Of a stretch of 64,000 nt of DNA, positions 34,543 through 43,586 are shown piece after piece. Origin of the DNA: Gemmatimonadota bacterium (GTDB lineage Bacteria > Latescibacterota > UBA2968 > GCA-2709665); NCBI GenBank assembly GCA_028873695.1, contig JAPPNU010000007.1:1-64000 (forward strand), in the 5' to 3' direction. A program made the translations under genes and the position numbers. The notes below the pieces were generated by a model. The model was not told where the DNA came from and ran no database searches. It saw nothing but the letters and a program-made list of their open reading frames with translations. Positions within the stretch are counted from its first letter, which is position 1; the number at the start of each line of letters is the position of its first letter.

Positions 34543-34815
34543 GGCAAAGCTCCTTTGATGACAATTGTCGGGTATATGGCGCGAAACACGATGAATCCGT
34601 GTGATCTACACCGGGACCTCCTTCCTATGGAGTGGAAAATTCCGCCTTTTCCGCCTTTTGTTTTTGATTTTCCGTCTGCGAACCCATATATTAAATGCGA
34701 ACACGAACGGTCGTTCGAAAATAAGGAATTCGCCCCCCTGCATCAAGAAAATTGCGGCGGCGCCGGCCACTCCGGAGGGTATCGAAATCGACTGCGAACG
34801 GGATGAATTGACGCC

Positions 34816-36981
34816 ATGTCCATAACCCGCGACCGGGTTCTGGATTATATCCGAAGTGAATCGGAGCGCCCGCTCAAACCTCGCGAACTGAGCCGGGCTT
34901 TGCGGGTGGCCGAGAACGATTATCGGCGATTTCGACGCCTGCTCGTCCAGCTCGAACGGGAAGGCGCGATCGTCCGGCTGCGCAACAACCGGTTCGGCTC
35001 CCCGGAAAGGCGCAATCTCGCAGCGGGTCTTCTCAGCGTCAACCCCGACGGGTTCGGCTTCGTCCGGCGGGACGACGGGAAGCCGGACGTCTTCGTCGGT
35101 CCCGGGGGCTTGCGTGGCGCGTTGCACGGCGACCGCGTCGTGGTCCGGTTATCCCGCAGGCGCGGCGGCAAACCCGAGGGCGAGATAAGCCGTGTACTCG
35201 AACGCGGCGCCAGATCCATCGTGGGGATCTATCGCGCGGGAACCCGCTTCAGCTTTGTGGAACCGGACGATCCCCGGATTCCGCGGGATCTCCACGTCTC
35301 CTCCGAAGATGCCGGAGGCGCCCGCGACGGCCAACTGGTCGTTGCACGGCTGCGGCCGTGGCTCCCCGGACACGCCGATCCCCAAGGCGAGGTCGTCGAA
35401 GTTCTCGGGCAACCAGGCGACCCGGGCATCGACACCCTTTCCATCATCAAAGAGTACGACCTGCCCATCGAATTTCCTTCGCATGTACTCGCGGCCGCGG
35501 AGGCGTTTCCGGACCGGATTCCCCATGCAGAAACCCATGACCGGCTGGATTTGCGGGATCTACACTGCGTTACCATCGACCCTGAAGACGCCCGGGACCA
35601 CGACGACGCCGTGTCTCTGGAAGATAGACCGGAAGGCGGATACCGGCTGGGCGTACACATAGCCGACGTGGACCACTACGTCAGGGAAGGCGGCCCGCTG
35701 GACCATGAAGCCATGGCGCGAGGGACCAGCGTCTACCTCGCGGACCGGGCGATTCCCATGCTGCCGGAGCGCCTCTCCGGAAACCTGTGCTCCCTGCTTC
35801 CCGATGAGGACCGGCTTGCGGTCAGCGTGCTGATCGATCTGGACGCGAACGGCCGGCCGATGGAATCCCGGATCGCGCCGTCCGTGGTCAGAAGCCGGGC
35901 ACGGCTGTCATACCGGCAGGCCCAGCGGCTTCTCAATGGAAGCGGGTCGTCCCATCCTGCGCCGCACGCCGCCGTCTTGCGGAAGATGGACGTTCTGCGG
36001 AGGCGCATCGCCGGCCGGCGAATGAAGCGGGGCGCGATCGATTTCAATATAGCCGAACCGCGTATCGTCGTGGACGGCGCGGGCCGCGTCACCGAAATCC
36101 GCAAGAGCGAACGCCTCGACAGCCACCGGATAATCGAGGAGTTCATGCTGCTGGCCAACGAAACCGTAGCGCGCCGTCTTCGAGACCGGAATCTGCCGGT
36201 TCTCTACCGAATTCACGAAAAGCCGGACGCGCAGAAGCTCGCGGAATTCGCAGACACGGCCGCCGCCTTCGGGATGCGCTTTCCGCGGCGCGACCGGATC
36301 ACGGCCGCCGATATTCAGAAGTTTCTGGCCGCGGTCGAAGGAAAACGCTTCGGTCAGGTGCTGAACGCCCGGTTGTTGCAGTCCATGAAGAAAGCCGTCT
36401 ATTCCCCGGACAACGTCGGCCACTTCGGTCTCGCGTGCGACACCTACACCCACTTCACCTCCCCCATTCGACGATACCCCGACCTGATGGTCCACCGGCT
36501 TTTGAAAGAGGCCGCCGGGCTTACCGAAGAGCGAAAGAACGCGCTCCGGGAACGACTTCCGTTGTTGGGCGACGTCGTGACCGGCAGGGAAAGCGTGGCT
36601 CAGGAGGCGGAACGGGCGTCCGTCAAGGTCAAACAGATCCGCTTTCTGGAAGATCGCGTCGGCGATGCGTTCGACGCGGTTATCGTTGGCGTCCGGTCCA
36701 TCGGATTCTTCGCGGAACTCAACGACTTCCTGATTGACGGACTGGTCAGGGTCAGTACGATCGGGGATGACTACTACGTGTATCACGAACGCGAAGGCGC
36801 CCTGATCGGACAGCGGTCCGGCAGGCGGTTCCGGCTGGGCGACCCCGTGGTGGTCCAGCTTGTACGGGCGGACAGGAGATTCCGCCGGCTCGATTTCCTG
36901 TTGATGGAAGGTGGTTCAAAGGCGGAACGGGGACGTAGCGACAGACGAAAAAACGGCAGACGCAGGCGACGCAGGGGTTGA
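34816..36981 (+). CDS. rnr: Ribonuclease R
   Basis: A 721-residue 3'-5' exoribonuclease that degrades structured RNA. An N-terminal winged helix (TRDRVLDYIRSESERPLKPRELSRALRV) is followed by cold-shock domains (GLLSVNPDGFGFVRRDD, DVFVGPGGLRGALHGDRVVVR). The RNB catalytic domain has the acidic cluster DPEDARDHDDAVSLE near residues 254-268 and HFTSPIRRYPDLMVHRLL. An S1 domain follows (VGDAFDAVIVGVRSIGFFAEL), and a basic tail rich in Arg/Lys ends the protein. The region 34543-34815 upstream shows no gene. purF follows after only 15 bases. Confidence 0.96.
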   Translation: MSITRDRVLDYIRSESERPLKPRELSRALRVAENDYRRFRRLLVQLEREGAIVRLRNNRFGSPERRNLAAGLLSVNPDGFGFVRRDDGKPDVFVGPGGLRGALHGDRVVVRLSRRRGGKPEGEISRVLERGARSIVGIYRAGTRFSFVEPDDPRIPRDLHVSSEDAGGARDGQLVVARLRPWLPGHADPQGEVVEVLGQPGDPGIDTLSIIKEYDLPIEFPSHVLAAAEAFPDRIPHAETHDRLDLRDLHCVTIDPEDARDHDDAVSLEDRPEGGYRLGVHIADVDHYVREGGPLDHEAMARGTSVYLADRAIPMLPERLSGNLCSLLPDEDRLAVSVLIDLDANGRPMESRIAPSVVRSRARLSYRQAQRLLNGSGSSHPAPHAAVLRKMDVLRRRIAGRRMKRGAIDFNIAEPRIVVDGAGRVTEIRKSERLDSHRIIEEFMLLANETVARRLRDRNLPVLYRIHEKPDAQKLAEFADTAAAFGMRFPRRDRITAADIQKFLAAVEGKRFGQVLNARLLQSMKKAVYSPDNVGHFGLACDTYTHFTSPIRRYPDLMVHRLLKEAAGLTEERKNALRERLPLLGDVVTGRESVAQEAERASVKVKQIRFLEDRVGDAFDAVIVGVRSIGFFAELNDFLIDGLVRVSTIGDDYYVYHEREGALIGQRSGRRFRLGDPVVVQLVRADRRFRRLDFLLMEGGSKAERGRSDRRKNGRRRRRRG

Positions 36982-36996
36982 CCGACAGGGGGGCCG

Positions 36997-38409
36997 ATGG
37001 ACCGGAGTGTAAAACACTATTGCGGCATTTTCGGCATTTATGGCGACAGCGATGCGGCGAAACTGACCACGCTGGGCCTGCACGCCCTGCAGCACCGGGG
37101 TGAGGAGAGCAGCGGCATCGTTTCCGGTAACGATGAATACCTGTTTCGTCATACCGAAATGGGACAGGTTGCCGACGTATTCGCCGACGGGGCCGTTCTG
37201 GACCGGCTGCCGGGCCACCTGGCCATCGGGCACAATCGGTATTCCACGACCGGATCCGACACCCTCACCAACGCCCAGCCCTTTCTGGCGGAATGCAGGG
37301 ACGCGTTTGTCGCCGTCGCGCACAACGGCAACCTCACCAATACGGCCGAACTCCGCAACGGGATGCAGGACGACGGCGCCATCTTCCAGACCACAACCGA
37401 CAGCGAACTGATCCTGCACCTCGTCGCAAGATCCAGGGAAGAGAAGATGGCAGATCGAATTCTGGACGCGCTGCGGCGAATCGAGGGCGCGTATTCGCTC
37501 GCCCTTGCCACGGAAAACCAGTTGTTCGCGGCGCGCGATCCCTACGGATTCCGTCCGTTGTGCCTGGGACAGTTGGGCGACGCCTGGATCGTCGCTTCCG
37601 AATCATGCGCGCTCGACATCATCTCGGCACGCTATATTCGCGACGTCGAACCCGGCGAACTCATCATGATAGATTCGCACGGACTCCGCGCCTATACGAC
37701 CGCGGAAGCCGATCGCCACGCGTTCTGCATTTTCGAGTACATCTACTTTTCTCGGCCCGACAGCATCATCTTCGGCGACAACGTGGACAAGACGCGGCGA
37801 CGGCTCGGCAGGCAACTCGCCATTGAGCAGCCCGCCGCCGCGGACATCGTGATTGCCGTGCCGGACTCCAGCAATACCGCGGCGCTGGGTTACGCCAATC
37901 AGTCCGGCATCAAACACGAAATCGGCCTGATACGCAACCACTACGTCGGGCGCACGTTCATCACGCCCGGGCAGGACAGTCGATCGTCAAAAGTCCGCCT
38001 CAAATTCAACCCGGTCAGAGGCGTTCTGAACGGAAAACGCGTGGTTGTCGTGGAAGATTCGATTGTCCGGGGCACCACCCTGAAACACCTGGTACGAATG
38101 TTGCGTGAAGCGGGCGCCCGCCAGGTTCACGTGCGCGTGAGCTGCCCTCCCATTGTGGGTCCGTGCTTTTACGGAATAGACTTTCAGACCGAAAAGGAAC
38201 TGATCGCCAGCGCCAAAACCGTGGAGCAAATCCGCGAACATCTCGGCGTGGACAGCCTCGGCTATCTCTCACTCGACGGCATGCTCGGCGTGGCCCCCAA
38301 CTCCTCACTTCAGTATTGCACGGCCTGCTTTACGCAAGACTATCCGATTCCCATCGAAAACGAGACAGGCAAACTGCTCCTCGAAAAACGGGCGGGCAAC
38401 CTTTTCTGA
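36997..38409 (+). CDS. purF: Amidophosphoribosyltransferase PurF
   Basis: PurF makes 5-phosphoribosylamine from PRPP and glutamine, committing PRPP to purines. The 470-residue protein has an eight-residue propeptide ending before the nucleophile Cys9 (YCGIFGIYG), GHNRYSTTGSD and HNGNLTN of the glutaminase domain, and the PRPP loop VVVEDSIVRGTT (350-361). Cys244, Cys390, Cys441 and Cys444 match the four ligands of the [4Fe-4S] cluster in Bacillus PurF, so it is the propeptide/Fe-S, oxygen-sensitive type. It is 15 bases after rnr and away from purD/purE. Confidence 0.97.
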   Translation: MDRSVKHYCGIFGIYGDSDAAKLTTLGLHALQHRGEESSGIVSGNDEYLFRHTEMGQVADVFADGAVLDRLPGHLAIGHNRYSTTGSDTLTNAQPFLAECRDAFVAVAHNGNLTNTAELRNGMQDDGAIFQTTTDSELILHLVARSREEKMADRILDALRRIEGAYSLALATENQLFAARDPYGFRPLCLGQLGDAWIVASESCALDIISARYIRDVEPGELIMIDSHGLRAYTTAEADRHAFCIFEYIYFSRPDSIIFGDNVDKTRRRLGRQLAIEQPAAADIVIAVPDSSNTAALGYANQSGIKHEIGLIRNHYVGRTFITPGQDSRSSKVRLKFNPVRGVLNGKRVVVVEDSIVRGTTLKHLVRMLREAGARQVHVRVSCPPIVGPCFYGIDFQTEKELIASAKTVEQIREHLGVDSLGYLSLDGMLGVAPNSSLQYCTACFTQDYPIPIENETGKLLLEKRAGNLF

Positions 38410-38494
38410 TCCGAATCGTGAAAAGTCTGAACCCCCCTCCATACGGTCGCTCTTCCTGTCGGACATCCATCTTTCCGGATCTGACGCGTAGAAT

Positions 38495-40405
38495 ATGAAA
38501 ACACGCACACTCCTCATTCTCCTCGGCTTCACGGGCATCGCGGGCTGCGCCGCGCCCGGAAAGGCCGTCGTTCCTCCCCCGCCCGAACCTCGCGGGACAG
38601 ATTCCCGGGCGCTGGGTCATTTCATCGACGCCAAGAGGTTCAAGATTGCAGGTCGGATCGAGGAAGCCGTCGAGTCGCTGAGAGCGGCCATTGCCATCGA
38701 TTCCACCGCTGCCACGCTGTACAATTCACTTGCTCACAATCTGATCGCGTTGAACCGCCTGGCCGAAGCGGGTGAGGCGGCGCGAAAGGCCGTTCGGCTT
38801 GAACCCCGATCCGCGGCCCATCGATGGCTGCTGTACGACACCCTGGTCGAAGGACAGCGCGATACCCTGCTGGCAACGGCTCAACTCGAGGCCATCACGC
38901 GTCTGAATCCCGCGGATTTCAGGGCATATACCCATCTTCTCCAGATCTACACGGCCGGACGCCAGCGCCAGGACGTTCTCCGAATCCTGGATCGGGCCGC
39001 GTCCGTGCCGACGCGGAACATCCGGTTCGATCTGTTGATCGCCGACGGCTATCGGCGGCTGAATCTGCCCGTCAGGGCGGCCGGCATCTATCGCCGTATC
39101 CTGCATCGCGATCCGGAACAGGCGCCGATCTGGAATCTCCTCGGCGACCTGACGCTTGCCGGGGGCGACACGCTGAAGGCCGCGACGATTTATCGTTCCG
39201 GCCTGGCGCACTTTCAACACCGCCTGAACAAGACCACGCTCACGCTCTGGAAGAAACTGATCGCGATTTACGACCGTGAAAACCATCTCGAAGCCCTGAT
39301 TTCAGAGACGCCGCCGGATACGCTCTTTCTTGACCGGCTGTCAATCCACCTCCCGCAAAGCATTCCACGTTCCGGCGCAGAAAGCGGACTGAAGGAGCGC
39401 CGGTACGGACATACGGAAGCCGTCCTGGAACGCCTCATCGGCGTGTTTCCGGAACGACACGACCTGCTGGGGCGGAAGGCGTCGCTGCTACTCGACACGA
39501 ATCGTCCGGGCGAGGCCCGAGACATCTTCCGCCGGGCGCTCTCCCTCGATCCCGATCCGATGTACCGCCTGGGCGTTGCCCATTCCTACCTGAACCAACG
39601 GGACTGGGACCCCGCCATCGGGATTCTAAATGGACTCTTCGGCGAGACGCCGGCCGATTCCGAACTCTACGCCCGGATCGCGTTCGAGCTTGGGCGCGCG
39701 TACGCGGTGAGCAATCGTACGGCACAGGCGAGAGACGTCTACAGCAAGGCGGTAAACGCCCGGCCGGAAGACCTTCGCTTTAGACTGGCGGTCGGCCGTA
39801 CCTATCTGGCAGAGAAGAACTGGGAAGCCGCAATTCCCGAACTCGAAAGCCTTTTAAGCCGCCTCGAAGACGACCCGGAACTGCTGGAGGACGTACTCTA
39901 CGACCTGGGTCACGGCTACGAGCGCGCAGGGCGGTTCGATAGCGCCGTCGCCGTATTCCAGCGCCTTCTGGCCAGGGCGCCCGACAACCATCAGGCACTG
40001 AACTATCTGGGTTACATGTTCGCGGAAAAAGGAGTTCGTCTGGGGGAAGCGGAGGCGTATATCGAACGGGCGTTGAAGGGCGACCCGGAAAACGGCGCGT
40101 ACCTGGACAGCATGGGCTGGGTCTATTTCCAGCAACAGCGGTACCGGGAAGCGATGCAATTTCTCAAGCGCGCATTGAATGCCGAAGAAAGCAGGCTGAA
40201 CAAGATAGAAAGGAAGTTCCGGACAGCCGGTCAGCTTGAAAACCTGTCGATCATTCTGGACCACGTCGGCGATGCCGCCCGGGCCCTGGGCAATGTCGAC
40301 GAAGCCCTTGAACACTGGCGGCGCGCGGCCGAACTGGCGCCCGAAAACGAATCCATCCGGCGCAAGCTGCAGTCATTCCGCCCCAACAACGCCAGCGGAC
40401 CCTGA
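38495..40405 (+). CDS. TPR-repeat lipoprotein
   Basis: A 636-residue protein with a lipoprotein signal ending GIAGC (Cys18). After a short Pro-rich linker it consists of tetratricopeptide-like repeats (for example AGRIEEAVESLRAAIAIDSTAATLYNSLAHNLIALNRLAEAGEAARKAV from residue 51; GEARDIFRRALSLDPDPMYRLGVAHSYL; NHQALNYLGYMFAEKGVRLGEAEAYIERAL near 505). Such proteins scaffold envelope complexes. The next gene starts one base after the stop codon and is also a lipoprotein, so the two probably act together at the outer membrane, but no function can be named. Confidence 0.88.
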   Translation: MKTRTLLILLGFTGIAGCAAPGKAVVPPPPEPRGTDSRALGHFIDAKRFKIAGRIEEAVESLRAAIAIDSTAATLYNSLAHNLIALNRLAEAGEAARKAVRLEPRSAAHRWLLYDTLVEGQRDTLLATAQLEAITRLNPADFRAYTHLLQIYTAGRQRQDVLRILDRAASVPTRNIRFDLLIADGYRRLNLPVRAAGIYRRILHRDPEQAPIWNLLGDLTLAGGDTLKAATIYRSGLAHFQHRLNKTTLTLWKKLIAIYDRENHLEALISETPPDTLFLDRLSIHLPQSIPRSGAESGLKERRYGHTEAVLERLIGVFPERHDLLGRKASLLLDTNRPGEARDIFRRALSLDPDPMYRLGVAHSYLNQRDWDPAIGILNGLFGETPADSELYARIAFELGRAYAVSNRTAQARDVYSKAVNARPEDLRFRLAVGRTYLAEKNWEAAIPELESLLSRLEDDPELLEDVLYDLGHGYERAGRFDSAVAVFQRLLARAPDNHQALNYLGYMFAEKGVRLGEAEAYIERALKGDPENGAYLDSMGWVYFQQQRYREAMQFLKRALNAEESRLNKIERKFRTAGQLENLSIILDHVGDAARALGNVDEALEHWRRAAELAPENESIRRKLQSFRPNNASGP

Positions 40406-40406
40406 A

Positions 40407-41204
40407 ATGGCACGACAGCAGCGGTCCGGAACGCGGTCCATCGCGTGGAAACCTGCACTCTGTTTATTCCTTCTCGTGTTCTCCGGATGCGCCGCGTCCC
40501 TATCCCGCCTTTCGGAAATCCCTCCTCCATCGAGCCCCGCCGACCTGCTGCGCATTGTCTCCTCGAGGTCCGACGACCTTCTCGACCTTGAGGTCCGCGC
40601 CGGAATCGATATGCGCGTGGACGGCGTCAAACAGAACGGCGTTGTCGTACTCTTCCACCGGTCGCCGGACGCTCTGAAAATCGAGATGAAGGTGTTATTC
40701 AGCAGCGTCCTTTCGGCGCTTGCCCGCGGCGACTCTCTCGCGGTATTCCTCGCCAGAACCAACCACTATCTGGAAGGACCTTCGGAGGACGTGCTGCGCA
40801 CCGTCACCGGAGTGGACCTCACGCCTTACGGCGCGCGAGAGGCGATATTGGGCCTCGTCAACCTTTCGCCGCTGAGTCTGCCGCGAATCGGCGAGTATGC
40901 GACCCACCGCGACAGTCTTGTCGTAGAGATTATCGAACCGCTGTGGACGCGCCGCCTTCGTTTCGACCCCCGCACCGCAGTCCTGCTCGAAGAACGCGTT
41001 TACTCCCCTCAGGGGGTATTGGTTTCCCGCCGGATGCTTTCTGATTACCAGCTTCAGAACGGCGTCGCCCTTCCGCGCCGGATGGAAATCGTCCAGGACA
41101 GCAACCGGATCCGGATTCAGGTCATCAGCCGGAAAGTCAATTCCGGCGTTCCGGAAGGCCGGTTTCAACTCAAAGTGCCTGGTGACGTCATCCGGGTTGA
41201 ATGA
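40407..41204 (+). CDS. LolB/DUF4292-like outer-membrane lipoprotein
   Basis: A 265-residue lipoprotein; the signal has a hydrophobic core LCLFLLVF and lipobox FSGC. The mature part is beta-rich (ADLLRIVSSRSDDLLDLEVRAGIDMRVDGVKQNGVVVLFHRSPDALKIEMK, residues about 45-95), as in the LolA/LolB half-barrel and DUF4292, with RRLRFDPRTAVLLEERVYSPQG and RIRIQVISRKVNSGVPEGRFQL later. It may carry or insert lipids or lipoproteins. The start ATG lies one base after the stop of the TPR gene, so the two are coupled; the genes on the other side converge on it. Confidence 0.75.
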   Translation: MARQQRSGTRSIAWKPALCLFLLVFSGCAASLSRLSEIPPPSSPADLLRIVSSRSDDLLDLEVRAGIDMRVDGVKQNGVVVLFHRSPDALKIEMKVLFSSVLSALARGDSLAVFLARTNHYLEGPSEDVLRTVTGVDLTPYGAREAILGLVNLSPLSLPRIGEYATHRDSLVVEIIEPLWTRRLRFDPRTAVLLEERVYSPQGVLVSRRMLSDYQLQNGVALPRRMEIVQDSNRIRIQVISRKVNSGVPEGRFQLKVPGDVIRVE

Positions 41205-41249
41205 CGCCCGGATAGGGGTGGTCCACTTACCTCTACCGTCTTATCTTTT

Positions 41250-43484
41250 TCACTCCATCACCCGGAACAAAACACGTCTCTCGTCCCCCTGACCCGCGTT
41301 GTTCAGGTCCTTCAGTTCGACCGACAGGGCGTGTACCCCCGCCGGGACCCTGTCCAGTTCGATCTGAAGATAGGTGAAGTCATCCTCCCGGTCGCCTTCG
41401 TAACGAACGGTGACCGCGGTCTCTCCCGACTCGCTCTCGAACTTCCGGAACATGCTCGAAACCCTGTTTCGTTCGGCAGGAATGTATCTCACCTGAAATT
41501 CGACCGGCCCGTCCGCACCGACCGTCCCGATCCTCAGATGCACTTTCCCAACCGGTTCCGCCAGCGCCACGGCCTGGAATCTCCCGGGAGTCACCTCGGC
41601 TTCTTCCGGCTGCCCGATCCGATAGGTTATCTCGTATTTCGTCCGTCCGAAATCATCACGCGCGAGATTGTACGCCTCGAAATAGATGTAAACGGATTCC
41701 GACCTATAGAACGTGTGCAGCGGATTCGACACCACCCTAAGATCCTCCCGCCGCTCCGGGAATGGATCCTCGCTCTCGATGCCGGTTGCCACCAGCAGGT
41801 CGCTCATCGCCGCCGTGGAGTCTTCCGTTGCAAGCGCGAACGTGTTCCTGAACGTCCCAATGGACCGGGTCCGGCGGTCCTGCACCTCGGCGACGAGATG
41901 ATACGACCCAGGTTCAATCATCAGGGTGGAATTCGACAGAAGGTACCGCCCCCTGACACTGTCCTCTCCCGCGTCCGCCAGCCGCCGGGTTTCGTACACG
42001 GCCCGTGAGACCTCGTTCCAGTCGCCGTCATACAGGAAGAGCCCGTCCTGCAGGTCGACGGCGCCCCCGCCCGACGTCCTCAACCTCTCCTTCGCAATCG
42101 CATAAGCCACCTCGAGGCGTATCCTGCCGGCATCCCGAAATGCCGCCACCTGGTACGGCATACTGTATTTCAGGTCGCGATAGGGGTCGACGAATCGCTG
42201 CGGCGTGCGTTTCAGGACCCATTCGCCCGAAGGAAAATAGAGAGAACTGACGTCAAAGTGCCACCCGTCCAGCCCGTTCCAGTTCCTGAACCGAAAGGAA
42301 AACCCTTCATACGCCCACAATTCCGTGTGCGCCTGAACGGTCTCTCCCCGTTGGCCGACCTCGGGGCGCGTCACTTTCCGGCTGAGCGGATCGCCGTACT
42401 TGATGTAGACCCGTCCCATTTCCGTACGCCACCCCGCAATTCCCCTCCGGGGCTTGCCGAACCGCAGATTGGCGTAGGCCACCCGGCGGTAGTGTTCCAT
42501 TCTCCGCTCATTCCGCTCCGTCAGCAGCAGCGGGTCCTGTCTGCGCCAGAACCGTTCGCGTTCAGAGGAGTCCACCCACGCTCCCCCGCCCCCTTGCGCC
42601 TGAGCGTCCGCTGTTGTTACCCGCATCCGTTCCTCGTCGCCGGCGACGGTCTCCAGCGACTCGATGATGGAACGTTCCTCCAGGTCCATTCTCTCGAGCG
42701 CGCGGATGTAAAAGTCCCATGCCTTTTCCGGATATCCGCCGGTGTGGTAGCCCAATCCGACGAACAGCAGTGCGTCCTTGTCCGCCGGATACGCCTTCAG
42801 CAGCGAGTTGGCGACGCCGACCAGCGCCCGTCCCGCGGCCGCGGGAGCGGATTGCATGTCTTCCATATAGACCAGACCCAACTGGTAATAGGCGTCTTTA
42901 AACCCCGGATCGTACCGGATGCTCTGTCCGAGATTCCGGATCGCCAACTCGCGGTATTCCCTGGCGAAATGCCGCCATTCCAGCACCACGCCAAGGTCAG
43001 TTCCCTCCGTGTCGATCATGTTCCAATACTTCATATAGTCCTTTACATAGTAAACTCCGAGCCCGAAGGCCGCCCGAGCGTTTCGCTGGTCCCGCGCCAG
43101 GACTTGCTCATATTGTCTCTTCGCGTTCGACAGGAATCCCTGCGCCCACAGGAGATCGCCCAGAAGCACCCGATTTCCCCCGTTTTCCGGATCCAGACGG
43201 ATTGCGCGCCGCAGGTATTTCTCCGCGTTGCTCCTGGCAGGGGGCGTGTTCTTCGACATATGCAGCCTGGCGATCTCCACGTGCGCGGGAACGTGATTCT
43301 CATCCAGCGCAAGCACGGCATTCAACGCGCGGAGACTCTCCTCGGTCGTAACCCGCCCCAGCCGCTCGACGGCTATCCGGAATCGATCTTCGGCCGTCGT
43401 CAGGTCGCTCTCGGACGCGAAAGCGCCGTTGCACCAGGCAATTGCGCCGACGACCAGGCAAGCTGTCCCACGTCTGATCTTCAC
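41250..43484 (-). CDS. TPR and GWxTD-domain secreted protein
   Basis: A 744-residue exported protein. GTG 43484 has GAGGA six bases upstream; TTG 43490 is the alternative. A signal peptide (ACLVVGAIAWCNGAFA) is followed by TPR-like repeats (residues about 30-280), and then by the GWxTD domain with GWRTEMGRVYIKYGDP near residue 360 and WAYEGFSFRFRN. A C-terminal beta-sandwich-like half (residues about 450-744) contains GSYHLVAEVQDRRTRSIGTF. GWxTD proteins are typical of FCB-group bacteria and their function is unknown. It lies downstream of the CAP/G-box lipoprotein on the same strand, 102 bases away, with a dispersed repeat between. Confidence 0.85.
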   Translation of the reverse strand: MKIRRGTACLVVGAIAWCNGAFASESDLTTAEDRFRIAVERLGRVTTEESLRALNAVLALDENHVPAHVEIARLHMSKNTPPARSNAEKYLRRAIRLDPENGGNRVLLGDLLWAQGFLSNAKRQYEQVLARDQRNARAAFGLGVYYVKDYMKYWNMIDTEGTDLGVVLEWRHFAREYRELAIRNLGQSIRYDPGFKDAYYQLGLVYMEDMQSAPAAAGRALVGVANSLLKAYPADKDALLFVGLGYHTGGYPEKAWDFYIRALERMDLEERSIIESLETVAGDEERMRVTTADAQAQGGGGAWVDSSERERFWRRQDPLLLTERNERRMEHYRRVAYANLRFGKPRRGIAGWRTEMGRVYIKYGDPLSRKVTRPEVGQRGETVQAHTELWAYEGFSFRFRNWNGLDGWHFDVSSLYFPSGEWVLKRTPQRFVDPYRDLKYSMPYQVAAFRDAGRIRLEVAYAIAKERLRTSGGGAVDLQDGLFLYDGDWNEVSRAVYETRRLADAGEDSVRGRYLLSNSTLMIEPGSYHLVAEVQDRRTRSIGTFRNTFALATEDSTAAMSDLLVATGIESEDPFPERREDLRVVSNPLHTFYRSESVYIYFEAYNLARDDFGRTKYEITYRIGQPEEAEVTPGRFQAVALAEPVGKVHLRIGTVGADGPVEFQVRYIPAERNRVSSMFRKFESESGETAVTVRYEGDREDDFTYLQIELDRVPAGVHALSVELKDLNNAGQGDERRVLFRVME

Positions 43485-43498
43485 GTCCAATCCTCGAG

Positions 43499-43573
43499 TA
43501 TCCTGGTAATCCGCAGTTTAATCGACTTTATCAACTTGCATATATTCGAATTAACGTCCACAAAGACATACGA
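43499..43573 (-). repeat. 75-bp dispersed repeat family D, copy 2
   Basis: Reverse-strand match (67 of 75 by hand count) to 31587-31661. In both cases the element begins 8-15 bases after a TGA stop codon, in the direction of transcription. It fills the space between the CAP/G-box gene and the GWxTD gene and is much AT-richer than either. Confidence 0.85.
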
Positions 43574-43586
43574 ATCCCGGTTAATG